Assembly: GCF_009696265.1 (NCBI RefSeq)
Contig: NZ_VUMH01000006.1
Location: forward strand, 62,001 to 126,000
Source of the DNA: Desulfovibrio porci
GTDB taxonomy: Bacteria; Desulfobacterota; Desulfovibrionia; Desulfovibrionales; Desulfovibrionaceae
Reading direction: 5' to 3'
Length of the DNA: 64,000 nt
Notes under the pieces: generated by a model
Database searches by the model: none
The model's input: the letters and a program-made list of their open reading frames with translations, nothing else
Told to the model about the DNA's origin: nothing
Shown here: piece by piece, positions 44,403 to 53,436 of the stretch
Position numbering within the stretch: the first letter of the stretch is position 1
Layout: every line of letters starts with the position of its first letter
Made by a program: the position numbers and the translations under genes

Positions 44403-44493
44403 ACTGACCTCTGCGGGAACAATGCCCGGACAGAAAATGAACTGAGCGGAAAATTTTCGTGTTGCGGGGCCTTCCCGCCGAGCGTGTTGCGCA

Positions 44494-44524
44494 ACGGGCC
44501 GGAGGCATTGCGCCCCCGGCCCGT
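44494..44524 (-). promoter_or_regulatory. Hairpin between dctP and dctQ
   Basis: Perfect 9-bp stem ACGGGCCGG / CCGGCCCGT with a 13-nt loop in the 142-base gap after dctP. There is no T run. Such hairpins commonly protect the 3' end of the binding-protein message so that it is made in excess. Confidence 0.55.
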
Positions 44525-44544
44525 GTTACACTGTGCTGATCTTG

Positions 44545-45549
44545 CTACTTCGCCTGACGGTAACTGGCGGCGCTGTCCAGAATCGCCTGGGCGTTGGGCA
44601 CCGTGTCGTAAAAGAGCTTCCAGCTGCGCTTGCCCGCTTCCGCCATATAGTCGTGGAATTCCTTGCTGGGCGTGGTGATGTGCCCCTTGCCGTTGATAAT
44701 GGTCTGCTTGGCCTTTTCATCGCCTTCGGCCACCATTTTCCAGACGTCGTCGGCGGAACGCCTGGCGGCTTCGTCAATCCACTTACGGTCCTGCTCGGGC
44801 AGGGACTGGTAGAATTTTTCGTTGATGTACAGGGAGTGGATCACCAGGATATGCCCGGTGAGGGTGATCTCGGGAGTGATCTCATACATCTTCAGGCTTA
44901 CGATGTCGGCCAGAGGGCTGTCGCCGCCGTCGATGACGCCCTGGTCAAGCGCGCCGGGCACTTCGGCGAAGGGCATGGGCTGGCCGCTGATGCCGCATTC
45001 CTTGGCGAAATTGGTGTACAGCGGAATATTCGGCACGCGCATGCGCAGGCCCTTGAGGTCATCAATGGTTTTCACCGGCTTCTTGGTGTAGAAGTGGCGG
45101 AAACCAAGAGGAAAGGCGTTCAGGGTGCGCAGGCCGGATTTTTCGGTAAAGCCCTGGTTGATCAACTCAAAGGTCTTGCCTTCCATGGCGCGGCGGGCAT
45201 GGTCCAGATCGTCGTAGAGCATGGGCGTTTCCAGCATGGCCATGGCCGGATGCAGGGCCGAGGTCTGGGTGCCGGTGGCGCACATCTGGATGATGCCCTT
45301 GCGGGTAGCGGCGATATAGGCGTCTTCCTTGCCGAGCTGGCTGTTGGGGAAGACCTGCACTTCGTATTTGCCGTTGGAAAGTTCGGTCAGGTATTTGCCG
45401 AACTGGTGCATGCCGATGGTTTCCGGCTCGCCTTCCGGCTTCATGCCCGCGATTTTGATCACGGTTTTGGCGTCGGCGGACGGGGCCATGCCCAATGCCA
45501 TGCCGCAGATGAGGCCCAAGGCCACGAACAGCGCAATAATGCGTTTCAT
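44545..45549 (-). CDS. dctP: TRAP transporter substrate-binding protein (DctP)
   Basis: 334 residues with a signal peptide (MKRIIALFVALGLICGMALG). Family blocks: YEVQVFPNSQLGKEDAYI, RMRVPNIPLY (with the Arg that binds carboxylate) and VPGALDQGVIDGGDSPL. It captures an organic acid in the periplasm. The ATG at 45549 is preferred to the TTG one codon earlier because AGGAGG is optimally placed. Operon order: dctP, dctQ, dctM. Confidence 0.94.
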   Translation of the reverse strand: MKRIIALFVALGLICGMALGMAPSADAKTVIKIAGMKPEGEPETIGMHQFGKYLTELSNGKYEVQVFPNSQLGKEDAYIAATRKGIIQMCATGTQTSALHPAMAMLETPMLYDDLDHARRAMEGKTFELINQGFTEKSGLRTLNAFPLGFRHFYTKKPVKTIDDLKGLRMRVPNIPLYTNFAKECGISGQPMPFAEVPGALDQGVIDGGDSPLADIVSLKMYEITPEITLTGHILVIHSLYINEKFYQSLPEQDRKWIDEAARRSADDVWKMVAEGDEKAKQTIINGKGHITTPSKEFHDYMAEAGKRSWKLFYDTVPNAQAILDSAASYRQAK

Positions 45550-46078
45550 CAAAGATCCTCCTGTTGGTTTGGAAGCTTACCTGTTGTCCTGCACATATGC
45601 CGCGCCGACCGTCGGCGGCCTTGTACGCCACGCGGCGGGCGCGCGTCACTCCACAGCCCTGCGCCTCTGCCGCCGTCACGGACGGGGTCGGCACATCCGT
45701 TATGGGCGCGGCGGCGGGCATGCCCCCATGCCGCCTCTATGCCGCCCGGAATTCGCTTGGCTAAAACTTACTTGACCTGACCGATAAAATTCAATGTTTT
45801 TTTTTCACAAAATTTTGCCCGGCCCGGAAATGCGCGCCCGGCGCGCTTCAAGGGGCCTGGGGCCATCCGTTCTTGCTCCGGCTTCGCCTGGCTTTTGTCA
45901 TGGCGGGCGGCGGGAGGAAAGGCTCGCGTGATCGCGCGTGACGGCTTTGACCCGCCATTTGTGAACGTCCGGATAAGCGGATGAACTGAAGCCCTTGACG
46001 GAAGCCATATCCTTGGGATAAAAACCGCTCACGTCATTGTGGCGACGGAGCTTTCAGTCCCGCGCCCGATGATTGTGC
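45550..46078. other. Long intergenic stretch between dctP and tRNA-Leu
   Basis: It should contain the dctP promoter (minus) and the tRNA-Leu promoter (plus). There is an AT-rich core at about 45780-45820 (TTCAATGTTTTTTTTTCAC). I see no sigma-54 consensus and no protein-like frame. Confidence 0.45.
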
Positions 46079-46165
46079 GCCGGGATGGTGGAATTGGTAG
46101 ACGCAGCGGACTCAAAATCCGCCGAGGGTAACCTCTTGCGAGTTCAAGTCTCGCTCCCGGTACCA
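46079..46165 (+). tRNA. tRNA-Leu (CAA)
   Basis: 87-nt class II tRNA with encoded CCA. Acceptor arm GCCGGGA/TCCCGGT; anticodon loop CTCAAAA, so anticodon CAA; variable arm GAGGGTAACCTC; T-loop GTTCAAGTC. Confidence 0.96.
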
Positions 46166-46175
46166 GGGTATTTCA

Positions 46176-46209
46176 GGCGGTTACGGAAACGTAGCCGCCT
46201 TTGTCTTTT
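46176..46209 (+). terminator. Terminator of tRNA-Leu
   Basis: GGCGGTTACG-GAAA-CGTAGCCGCC hairpin followed by TTTGTCTTTT, 10 bases after the tRNA. Confidence 0.88.
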
Positions 46210-46599
46210 GAAGCCGCTCGGATCATCAGCACCAAGGGCGGGCATGGACAAGACGGCGCGGGTCGCACTGTTGCGCGCGCGAAGCGGCGCCCGGGAGATT
46301 TCCTAAAATCATTTGATGCCGGTCTTGATACAGCCCGCTTCCGCCCTGTTTCCCTCTCTTCACATATTTCCCCTCCACGGCAGTACCTCTTCCGCTGTGT
46401 GACAATGCCTTTTGAAGGCTGCGTACCGTCCATTCGAACAAGCATTTCCGCACATTGTTTTGCAGCGGCGGCTGAAAAAACAATCTGATGGCGTCATGAT
46501 TTGGAGTGCTATCTTCGTAGAAATGGATAATCTGGCGCAATAGTATCTTACGTACTCACATTGTTTATCCGATTATCCTGCAATCTTTTGTGGAAGTGG
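46210..46599. other. Stretch without a gene after tRNA-Leu
   Basis: Falls in GC content toward the next gene. Short frames on both strands (for example 46201-46488) have no ribosome site and no family resemblance. No repeat of the tRNA 3' end (attachment site) was seen. Confidence 0.45.
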
Positions 46600-46628
46600 T
46601 TGACAATCTCGATATGAACCGCTTTATT
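46600..46628 (+). promoter_or_regulatory. Candidate sigma-70 promoter of the MBL-fold gene
   Basis: TTGACA at 46600-46605, 17-bp spacer, TTTATT at 46623-46628, then the ribosome site AAGGAG at 46662-46667. Confidence 0.4.
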
Positions 46629-46674
46629 TATACTGTCACACCCTCCTTATAATAATATGCGAAGGAGATATCTC

Positions 46675-47514
46675 ATGGAAGGTTCACGAGCTCAATCTTT
46701 TGATATCAATAATGAAAAGTTGCGGAAAATTCAGAAAGGCGCACTGCAACCGTCAGGGGCGGTTCAGGTGGATTATTTCGGGCATTCCTGTATACGGATT
46801 GTTTCTCCTTTGGGACTGTCCATTTTGATTGATCCGTGGCGCAATGACCCCGACTGGGGCTGGTGGTTTCCGGAGGATTTTCCGGAAGTTGAGGTTGACA
46901 TCGCCATTTCCACGCATGCGCACTTCGATCACGATGCGTTGCATATTCCAAAAGCGCTGATCACCATGGAACGCATGGTGGGGACATATGCACTGGGGGA
47001 TATCAGGATTACCGGCTTGGCGGACAAGCACATGTCCGCTTCTGTCGGCAAAACACGCTGGACGGACATTCAGAAAGATACGGGAGAAAATTTCGCGCCT
47101 CCGGGCAACAACCTTCATATGGACAATATCATCTACGTTGTGGAAACAGGCGGAGTCACATTGGCGCACTGGGGCGACAACAGGCCGGATCCGGATGAAT
47201 TTGTAGATGGCTATCTACGGATGAATCCCATTGATGTGTTGTTTCTCCCTGTTGATGAAAGTGAACATATTTTGAGCTATTCCCAGGCTGATGCTATCAT
47301 GCAGGCGTATAAACCCGGCCTGACCATTCCCATTCACTATCTTGCCCATGGCGTGAACACAGTGCTGAGCACGCTGCAACCCTGTGATCCGTGGATACAG
47401 ACCCACAAGAACATTGTCGATATTCCATCTTCCCGGCTTACCGTAACGCCGGGAAAATTTCCTCAGAATGGAGAGGCGGTCGCTACATTCGGCAATAATT
47501 TCACGCGGGAATGA
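46675..47514 (+). CDS. Metallo-beta-lactamase-fold hydrolase (UlaG-like)
   Basis: 279 residues. The metal motif STHAHFDHDAL and later LAHWGD and PIHYLAHG supply the usual His/Asp ligands. The opening VDYFGHSCIRI is typical of the UlaG/YfiC-like branch (L-ascorbate-6-phosphate lactonase relatives). The substrate is unknown. The start at 46675 has AAGGAG seven bases upstream. GC content is lower than in the genes around it, so transfer is possible. Confidence 0.85.
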   Translation: MEGSRAQSFDINNEKLRKIQKGALQPSGAVQVDYFGHSCIRIVSPLGLSILIDPWRNDPDWGWWFPEDFPEVEVDIAISTHAHFDHDALHIPKALITMERMVGTYALGDIRITGLADKHMSASVGKTRWTDIQKDTGENFAPPGNNLHMDNIIYVVETGGVTLAHWGDNRPDPDEFVDGYLRMNPIDVLFLPVDESEHILSYSQADAIMQAYKPGLTIPIHYLAHGVNTVLSTLQPCDPWIQTHKNIVDIPSSRLTVTPGKFPQNGEAVATFGNNFTRE

Positions 47515-47562
47515 TGGGGAATGTTTTGCTGTTTGACGGCCGCGCCCCTGAACCGCGTGACG

Positions 47563-47601
47563 TAAAAAAAAGAAGGCCGGACGTCGAAACGGCGTCCGGC
47601 C
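47563..47601 (-). terminator. Terminator after the EamA transporter gene
   Basis: On the minus strand GGCCGGACG..CGTCCGGCC hairpin (47575-47601) followed by a run of T residues (47563-47572). It may also stop the convergent MBL gene. Confidence 0.88.
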
Positions 47602-47622
47602 CGCGTTATGGACGGCAGTCCC

Positions 47623-48495
47623 TCAGTCGCGGCTTTTGTCCGTGGTCAGCAGCAGGACGGCGGCAAGCACCAGGCCGCTGCCGAGCCAGCCGGCGAGGCT
47701 GAAATTTTCCTGCCAGAACAGCCAGACCCAGAGGGTGCTCAGTACGGGTTCCAGGTGGCAGGTGACCGCCGCGCGCACCAGGCTGATGCGCTTGAGTCCC
47801 TGACCGTAGCAGGCGTAGGCGAAAAAGGTGGTGGTCACGCCCAGCGCGGCGAGCCAGAACCAGACGCGCGGCTCATGGTCGAGGCTCACGGGCACGCAGA
47901 ACCAGAGTGCGAGTACGCCTCCGGCCAGCATGAAGCCGTAGATGGTGGCCGTGGCGTAGTGGCTCTGCCACCAGCGGTAAAAAGGATAGTGCGAGGCATA
48001 GCAGATGCCGGTCAGCAGGCCGCAGGCAATGCCCGGCACGGAGGTCTGTCCCGGCAGGCTGCCGCCGGAAAAGCAGACCAGGGTGGTGCCGGTCAGGGCC
48101 ACGCCGATGGCGCTCAGTTTGCGCGGGGAAATCCGCTCCCGGAAGAGCAGGCGAGAGAAAACAGCCACCCAGACCGGCGCGGTGTACAGCAGCACCACGG
48201 CCATGGCCGCGCCGCTGAGTTTGATGGCGTATTGGGTGGCTCCGAAAAAAACGCCCACGCCCCAGACTCCGAAAAGCAGAAAAATACCGGCGTCGCGGGC
48301 GCGGATGAACAGGCCCTTGTGTGCGGCGGCGTGGAGCAGAAACAGTATGCCGCCGAAAGCGGCGCGCCAGAATGCGGTTTCCAGCGGGCTGACCCCCGCG
48401 TTCATGCAGATTTTGGAAATCACGCCGATCAGCGACCAGAAAAAGGCCGCCAGCAAAATCCAGACATAGCCGTTCAGGCGGTCAGCGGGCCGCAT
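47623..48495 (-). CDS. EamA/DMT-superfamily transporter
   Basis: 290 residues with ten hydrophobic helices in two EamA repeats; typical blocks are VWILLAAFFWSLIGVISK and, in the second half, ACYGQGLKRISLVRAAVTCH-LEPVLSTLWVWLFW. Substrates of this family are small metabolites; in envelope loci some carry lipid-linked precursors. The start at 48495 has GGAGGAA and overlaps the previous gene by 14 bases. Third gene of the minus-strand arm of the glycan locus. Confidence 0.9.
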   Translation of the reverse strand: MRPADRLNGYVWILLAAFFWSLIGVISKICMNAGVSPLETAFWRAAFGGILFLLHAAAHKGLFIRARDAGIFLLFGVWGVGVFFGATQYAIKLSGAAMAVVLLYTAPVWVAVFSRLLFRERISPRKLSAIGVALTGTTLVCFSGGSLPGQTSVPGIACGLLTGICYASHYPFYRWWQSHYATATIYGFMLAGGVLALWFCVPVSLDHEPRVWFWLAALGVTTTFFAYACYGQGLKRISLVRAAVTCHLEPVLSTLWVWLFWQENFSLAGWLGSGLVLAAVLLLTTDKSRD

Positions 48496-49300
48496 GGGAT
48501 TCCTCCGGCCCCGCGTGGGGGGCATCCTCCACCGCCGCGAGGCCCAGAGCCGCGAGCATCAGGCCCGCCACCTGAGTCTGGCGCGCGGGCAGGGGCAGAT
48601 TTCTCCAGGCCCGGCCCATCAGCCAGAGCGGCACCCGGCGGGTCTGCTCCGTACTGTCGTAATGGACGCGGTCCGCATCCATGCCGTGGTCGCTGGTGAT
48701 CAGCGCGGCATAGCCCGCGTCCAGCCAGTTCGGCAGATAGCGGGCCAGCAGGCCGTCCGCCGCGCGCGCGGCCTCGCGGTAGGCCGCGGCATCCGCCCCG
48801 GCCGTGTGCCCGGCGAAATCCACGCCCATGGAATGGACCAGCAGCAGGTCCGGCGTATGGCGCAGGCGCAGGGCCTCGGCGTCGCGGAACAGCTCGTCGT
48901 CGGGATAGGCGTCCTGGCTGTAGAACAGACCGTGGCCGACAGGCAGGGAGGGATCGTCGACCAGGCGGTCCCGTTCCGGCGCAAAGGGCGCGCGGTTGCA
49001 GAGTTCGCTGACCCAGCAATAGGCGGCGGCGGCCGTGCTCAGGCCCGCGTCCCGCGCCCGCTGGAAAACGGTCGGCGCGGGGCAGAGGCGGGCGTCGTCA
49101 TTGCGCAGGATGCCGCTTTGGACCGGACTCAGGCCGCAAAGCAAGGTGGCATAAAGCGGGCGGGACAGCGGGGGCAGTTCGGCGTCCAGCTCCGTGTAGC
49201 GGGCCTGCTCCGTTTCGGTGAGGGCGCGCAGATAGCTCATGCAGCGCCGGGCCGTGGCCGCGCCCAGGCCGTCCAGAAGCACAAAAACTAGGCGGCCCAT
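48482..49300 (-). CDS. Alkaline-phosphatase-fold phosphodiesterase-like protein
   Basis: 272 residues. Metal ligands and nucleophile of the nucleotide pyrophosphatase/phosphodiesterase clan: VLLDGLGAATAR with the first Asp, PLSRPLYATLLCGLSP with the nucleophile region, SMGVDFAGHTAG, and ITSDHGMDAD. No signal peptide, so cytosolic. It may hydrolyse a phosphodiester or transfer a phospho-group in glycan assembly. Its ATG overlaps the deacetylase stop (TGATG). Confidence 0.85.
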   Translation of the reverse strand: MGRLVFVLLDGLGAATARRCMSYLRALTETEQARYTELDAELPPLSRPLYATLLCGLSPVQSGILRNDDARLCPAPTVFQRARDAGLSTAAAAYCWVSELCNRAPFAPERDRLVDDPSLPVGHGLFYSQDAYPDDELFRDAEALRLRHTPDLLLVHSMGVDFAGHTAGADAAAYREAARAADGLLARYLPNWLDAGYAALITSDHGMDADRVHYDSTEQTRRVPLWLMGRAWRNLPLPARQTQVAGLMLAALGLAAVEDAPHAGPEESHAAR

Positions 49301-50322
49301 CACCAGTCCCCCCGGCCCGCCGGGCGTTGCGGGAAATCCAGATCCGGCGCTTCCGCGCGGAGCCGGGCGGCGGTGATGCCCCGGACGTTGAAGTTCCGCC
49401 TCAGCCAGCGCAGGTAATCGTAAATTTTTTGCAGCAGCGCGTCGGCGGCGGCCTGATCCGGCACATTGGGCGACGCGCCGGGCAGCATTTCCGAGGAGTG
49501 CCAGAACAGGCTGAGCACCTTGCCGCCGCGTTGCGCGTGCAGACGGCTGGCCAGACGCATGACGCGCGGACTGTGCCAGACCGGGTTGGCGCTCAGCGCG
49601 CCCCAGAAATGAAAGGAATCCAGCGGGCCGGGCCTGCCGCCGGTCAGCCCGCGCCAGAGCCGCGCCAGCGGGCGCCAGAGGGGAATCTGGGTAATGGGCG
49701 CTTCCAGCAGGCGACCCGCCCCTTCGACCCAGTAGGGATCGGCCGGGGCCAGAAAATGATCCGGGCCGTCCCTGAAGGCGCGCAACGGGCAGACGGAACT
49801 GTCCAGAGTGATGCCTTCCTCGGCCAGCAGGGGGCGCACCACGTCTTTAAGATCCCAGCGGCCCATGCGGAAGCTGGTCAGCGGCGCGGACTGAAAGTCC
49901 CGTCCGGCGTCCAGCAGGGTGCGCAGGCGTTGGCGCAGGAGTTCGCGCGGCAGGCGGTCGGTGCGCGTGGGCGGCCCGTCAGCGCCGCCTGTGCCGTCAG
50001 CGCTGGTATCCGTGAGGGGCGGGGTGCTCCAGTGGTGCAGATGCGCGCCGATCTCCGCGCCGCAGTGGTCGCGCATCCAGGCCAGAGCGGGCCGGGCCTC
50101 GGGGCTGGAAAAAACCGTATGGGCGCAGAAGAGCGTCAGGGGAAAACCCAGTTCCCGCGTCAGCGGGGCCAGGCGGGGCAGCAGTGTGACATTGCGCACC
50201 CCGCAGCCCGACGCGGCGTAGCGGCCGGAAAACAGCCCTTCCTCTTCCACATCCAGACTGACGACAACACGCAGGACGGGCGCGCCGGGCCGCGCGTCCG
50301 TTTCAGGGGCGTTAGTGCTCAT
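49300..50322 (-). CDS. Polysaccharide deacetylase (NodB-like)
   Basis: 340 residues. Catalytic Asp region VVVSLDVEEEGLFSG; metal-binding EIGAHLHHWS; SFRMGRWDLKDV; and a C-terminal SLFWHSSEML. It is expected to deacetylate an N-acetylated sugar in a glycan. No signal peptide is seen, so action on a cytoplasmic lipid-linked sugar is possible. The start at 50322 has GGAG. Divergent from the GT4 gene with a 132-base shared promoter region. Confidence 0.85.
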   Translation of the reverse strand: MSTNAPETDARPGAPVLRVVVSLDVEEEGLFSGRYAASGCGVRNVTLLPRLAPLTRELGFPLTLFCAHTVFSSPEARPALAWMRDHCGAEIGAHLHHWSTPPLTDTSADGTGGADGPPTRTDRLPRELLRQRLRTLLDAGRDFQSAPLTSFRMGRWDLKDVVRPLLAEEGITLDSSVCPLRAFRDGPDHFLAPADPYWVEGAGRLLEAPITQIPLWRPLARLWRGLTGGRPGPLDSFHFWGALSANPVWHSPRVMRLASRLHAQRGGKVLSLFWHSSEMLPGASPNVPDQAAADALLQKIYDYLRWLRRNFNVRGITAARLRAEAPDLDFPQRPAGRGDW

Positions 50323-50454
50323 CGCTCCATAGTATGCCCGCCCGCTCCGTAAGGCAATGCCGGGCGGGACTTGCAAAAGCGTGCGGAATGCATAGTATGC
50401 TGGCAAGCGCGGCCGCGAAATCCGTAGCGGAGCGCGCTTTCGCACAGGAGCCAC

Positions 50455-51579
50455 ATGACGCGACCCTTGAATGTCCTTTTTCTTATGGAAGATCTCTGCT
50501 TCGGCGGCACCCAGCGCCAGACTCTGGAACTGGCCCGCCGTCTGGACCGGAAGCGCTTCTCTCCGGCCATGCTCACACTTACCGGAGCCACTGATCTGGA
50601 TGAGGCGGCCCGCGAGGCGGGCATCCGCCTGACGCATCTGGGCGCGTCACGCCGCGCGGCCCCCCTGTTTTTTCTGCGCCTGGCCGCCGCCCTGCGGCGG
50701 GCGGCCCCGGACATTCTGGTGCCCTGCACGGCCCTGCCCAACATCTGGGGCCGGATCTGGGGACGCGCGTTGCGCGTGCCCGTGATAGTGGGCACCTGCC
50801 GGGGCGGCGGCGGGCCCAAACGCCAGCATGAGCGCTGGCTCTGGCGCTTGACCCGGCACATGGTCTGCAATTCCGAGGCCTTGTTCCGCACGCTTCAAAG
50901 CATGGGCGTGCCAGAAGCGCATCTGAGCTATATCCCCAACGGGGTGGATGTGGATTTTTTCCGGCCCGGAGACACGGATCCGTCCGCGCGGGAGCCGGTG
51001 ATTCTGTGCGTGGCGCGCCTGGCGCGCGACAAGGATCACCTGACCCTGCTGCGGGCCTTTGAGCTGATTCTGCAAAGCCGCCCTGAGGCGCGCCTGCGTA
51101 TTGTGGGCGACGGCCCGGAGGAGGCGGCCCTGAAGCGCTGGGCGCAAGGCCGTGCGGCGGGGGCGCGCGTGGATTTCTTCCCCGGCGGCATGGACATGCG
51201 GGAGCATTACGCCGCGGCCCGGATGTTCGCGCTGGCTTCCGTGCGCGAGGGCCAGCCCAACGTCATTCTGGAGGCCATGAGCTGCGGACTGCCGGTCTGC
51301 GCCACGGCGGTGGGCGGCATCCCCCGCCTGGTGGAGGAAAAGGTCAACGGCTTTCTGTCCCAGGCCGGAGACGCCGAAGCCCTGGCCCGCAACTGTCTGC
51401 GCGTGCTGGACGATCCGCAGGCCGGAGATGCTCTGGGACGGGCCGGGCGCGGCCGGGTGGAGCGGGATTTTTCCTTCACGGCCATGGTGGAGGCGCATCA
51501 GGCCCTGTTCGAGCGGCTCTGGCGGGAAGCCGGGCGGGAACAGGCGTCAGCCGGACGGAGCGGGGAGCAGACGGCATGA
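50455..51579 (+). CDS. Glycosyltransferase family 4
   Basis: 374 residues. N-terminal FGGTQRQTLELARRL, donor-site LCVARLARDKDHLTLLRAF and RIVGDGPE, then the E-x7-E block EGQPNVILEAMSCGLPV. A retaining GT-B enzyme that transfers a sugar from a nucleotide sugar. AGGAG precedes the ATG. First gene of the plus-strand arm. Confidence 0.93.
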   Translation: MTRPLNVLFLMEDLCFGGTQRQTLELARRLDRKRFSPAMLTLTGATDLDEAAREAGIRLTHLGASRRAAPLFFLRLAAALRRAAPDILVPCTALPNIWGRIWGRALRVPVIVGTCRGGGGPKRQHERWLWRLTRHMVCNSEALFRTLQSMGVPEAHLSYIPNGVDVDFFRPGDTDPSAREPVILCVARLARDKDHLTLLRAFELILQSRPEARLRIVGDGPEEAALKRWAQGRAAGARVDFFPGGMDMREHYAAARMFALASVREGQPNVILEAMSCGLPVCATAVGGIPRLVEEKVNGFLSQAGDAEALARNCLRVLDDPQAGDALGRAGRGRVERDFSFTAMVEAHQALFERLWREAGREQASAGRSGEQTA

Positions 51580-52097
51580 GCGCGCTGTCCGCTTTTTCCC
51601 GCGCGCTGCTGGTCGCGCTCCTCACGGCGCTGTCGTCAGGGTTCATCCGGAGCGCCCCGGCGCTGGCCGATCCCCCGTCCGTAGTCGCGCCGCCCGCCGC
51701 CACTGATGCCGCGGCGGAAGAAAAAGACGTTCCGCCCCCGGCTTCCCCGCCCCCGGTGGAGGCTCCTGTGGAAGTGAGGGAGCTCTGGACAGGTTCTCTG
51801 TATACGTCCTCCTTCCGGGTGGGGATGTGCGTTTCCGCCCAGGGCGCGGTGCGGGGCGTCCTGCACCTGCGTCTTGCCAACGGCCAGGTGGATGTTTACC
51901 ACTTTACCGGCACTGTAAAAGACAATGCCATCGAAGCCTCCCATTCTTCCGGGCATACTTTCAGGGGACGTCTGAGCGCGCCGGACAAGGTGGAAGGCAC
52001 AATCAACCTCAAGAACGGCATGAAGATCAAGCTTGAGGGCAAGCGCATCCAGGATGTGCCGCTTGCGCCTGAAGATTGCGCTCCCCTGCCGGAATAG
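51576..52097 (+). CDS. Secreted proline-rich protein of unknown function
   Basis: 173 residues, ATG overlapping the previous stop (ATGA). Signal peptide (about 1-31), a Pro/Ala-rich linker (about 32-66), and a small beta-rich domain (ELWTGSLYTSSFRVGMC, later SSGHTFRGRLSA and KVEGTINLKNGMKIKLEG). Its place between two glycosyltransferase genes suggests a periplasmic helper of glycan assembly. No family assigned. Confidence 0.7.
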   Translation: MSALSAFSRALLVALLTALSSGFIRSAPALADPPSVVAPPAATDAAAEEKDVPPPASPPPVEAPVEVRELWTGSLYTSSFRVGMCVSAQGAVRGVLHLRLANGQVDVYHFTGTVKDNAIEASHSSGHTFRGRLSAPDKVEGTINLKNGMKIKLEGKRIQDVPLAPEDCAPLPE

Positions 52098-52113
52098 CGC
52101 TCAGGAGTATCCA

Positions 52114-53289
52114 ATGCTGGCGTTCTGGTTTTGCGTGGGCCTGGCCCAGTGCGGCCTGCTGTATCTTCTGGCCCGTTGCGGGCGCGCTCTGATCCGCAAG
52201 GCGGAGGAAGAGCGGGCGGGCGGGCGTTTTGCGCCGCCGGGCGGCTGGCCCAGGGCCGCCATGATTGTTCCGGTGGCGGGCACGCACCCGCGCATGGCCG
52301 ATGCCTTGCAAAGTTTGCTCAACCAGGATTATCCCGACCTGATGCCGGTGCTGGTGACGGCCACGGCGGAAGAACCCGCGGCGGAACTGGTCCGCCGTCT
52401 GCGCGAGGATTTTCCCGCAGTGCGGCACGTGGTGGCCGGTCCGGCCGACGGCTGCGGCCAGAAAAACCATAACAGCCTGCAAGGCGTGGCCGCCGTGGGC
52501 GACGCGGCCGACGTCTATATTTTCTGCGACAGCACCCATCTGGCCCGGCCGGACTTCGCGCGTTGCCTTGGGGGGCCGGTGGCCAGGGGCGAAGCAGCCT
52601 TCAGCACCGGCTATCATACCGTGGAGCCGCGTGACCGGCGCCCGGTCACCCTGGCCTATGCGCTCAGTGTGCTGCTGATGCGTTTTCTGCAGGCTCTTTC
52701 GGCCTTCACCCAGCCCTGGGGCGGGGCCATGGCCATGAGCCGGGACGCTTTTGAGCGCTACGGCGTGGCTGAACTCTGGGCGCATAACGTGGTGGACGAC
52801 TGTTCTCTGGGAGCCCTGCTGCAAGGTCGAGGCGTGCATGTGCGTCTGTGCGCCGCCGCGCTGCTGAGCACTGAAGCCGCGGATCACAGCCTGCCGGTCT
52901 GGCGAGCCTGGATGGAGCGCCAGGTGCTTTTTCTCAAGTTCTGCATGCCTGGCCAGTGGTTGCTGCTCGGCGTGCTGGCCGCGTTGATGGCCCTGCCGCC
53001 CGTCTGCGCCGGCCTTGCGCTGCTCGGCGGCCTGCTGGGCCTGGGCAGCGGGGCGGCCTCGCTGCTGGGCCTGCTCTGGCTGGCGGCCCTGGCCGGTACG
53101 CTGGGACCCTGGCGGGATTTTCTGCCCCGGCCTGTGCCGCTGGGGCGCTGGATATGGGCTTTTGTCTGCGCGGCGGGCATGTTCGTCCTGGTGTATCTGC
53201 GCAGCATTCCCGCCAAGGCGATTGTCTGGCGCGACAGGGTCTACACGGTGGGACAGGGCGGAACCGTGCTCAATGTGCGGCGGCGTTGA
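52114..53289 (+). CDS. Membrane glycosyltransferase family 2/21 (ceramide-glucosyltransferase-like)
   Basis: 391 residues. N-terminal membrane helix, GT-A domain with AAMIVPVAGTHPRM, the DxS-type IFCDSTHLARPD, and acceptor-side NVVDDCSLGALLQGRG, then W-RAWMERQ in place of the Q-x-x-R-W motif; two to three C-terminal helices. The pattern is that of GT21 enzymes such as HpnI, which add a sugar to a lipid. No hopanoid genes are nearby. The start at 52114 has AGGAG. Confidence 0.85.
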   Translation: MLAFWFCVGLAQCGLLYLLARCGRALIRKAEEERAGGRFAPPGGWPRAAMIVPVAGTHPRMADALQSLLNQDYPDLMPVLVTATAEEPAAELVRRLREDFPAVRHVVAGPADGCGQKNHNSLQGVAAVGDAADVYIFCDSTHLARPDFARCLGGPVARGEAAFSTGYHTVEPRDRRPVTLAYALSVLLMRFLQALSAFTQPWGGAMAMSRDAFERYGVAELWAHNVVDDCSLGALLQGRGVHVRLCAAALLSTEAADHSLPVWRAWMERQVLFLKFCMPGQWLLLGVLAALMALPPVCAGLALLGGLLGLGSGAASLLGLLWLAALAGTLGPWRDFLPRPVPLGRWIWAFVCAAGMFVLVYLRSIPAKAIVWRDRVYTVGQGGTVLNVRRR

Positions 53290-53436
53290 GGCTGTCGCGG
53301 TGGAGAAACGCGTTTTGACACTTATCCCGGCCCGGAGTAAGAACATAGCGGATAAACTGATGCCAGTCGGCGGCGGGGCGGAGCCCCGGCCGTGCGGCGC
53401 GGCTTTTTCACGTCTTTTTCATATGGTAGTTGCGTT

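Noticed and set aside
46201..46488. 95-codon plus-strand frame after tRNA-Leu
   Set aside because: No ribosome site, no family resemblance, overlaps the tRNA terminator.
52114..53289. Hopanoid glycosylation (hpnI) assignment
   Set aside because: The fold fits, but no squalene-hopene cyclase or other hpn genes are in the window, so the lipid acceptor is left open.
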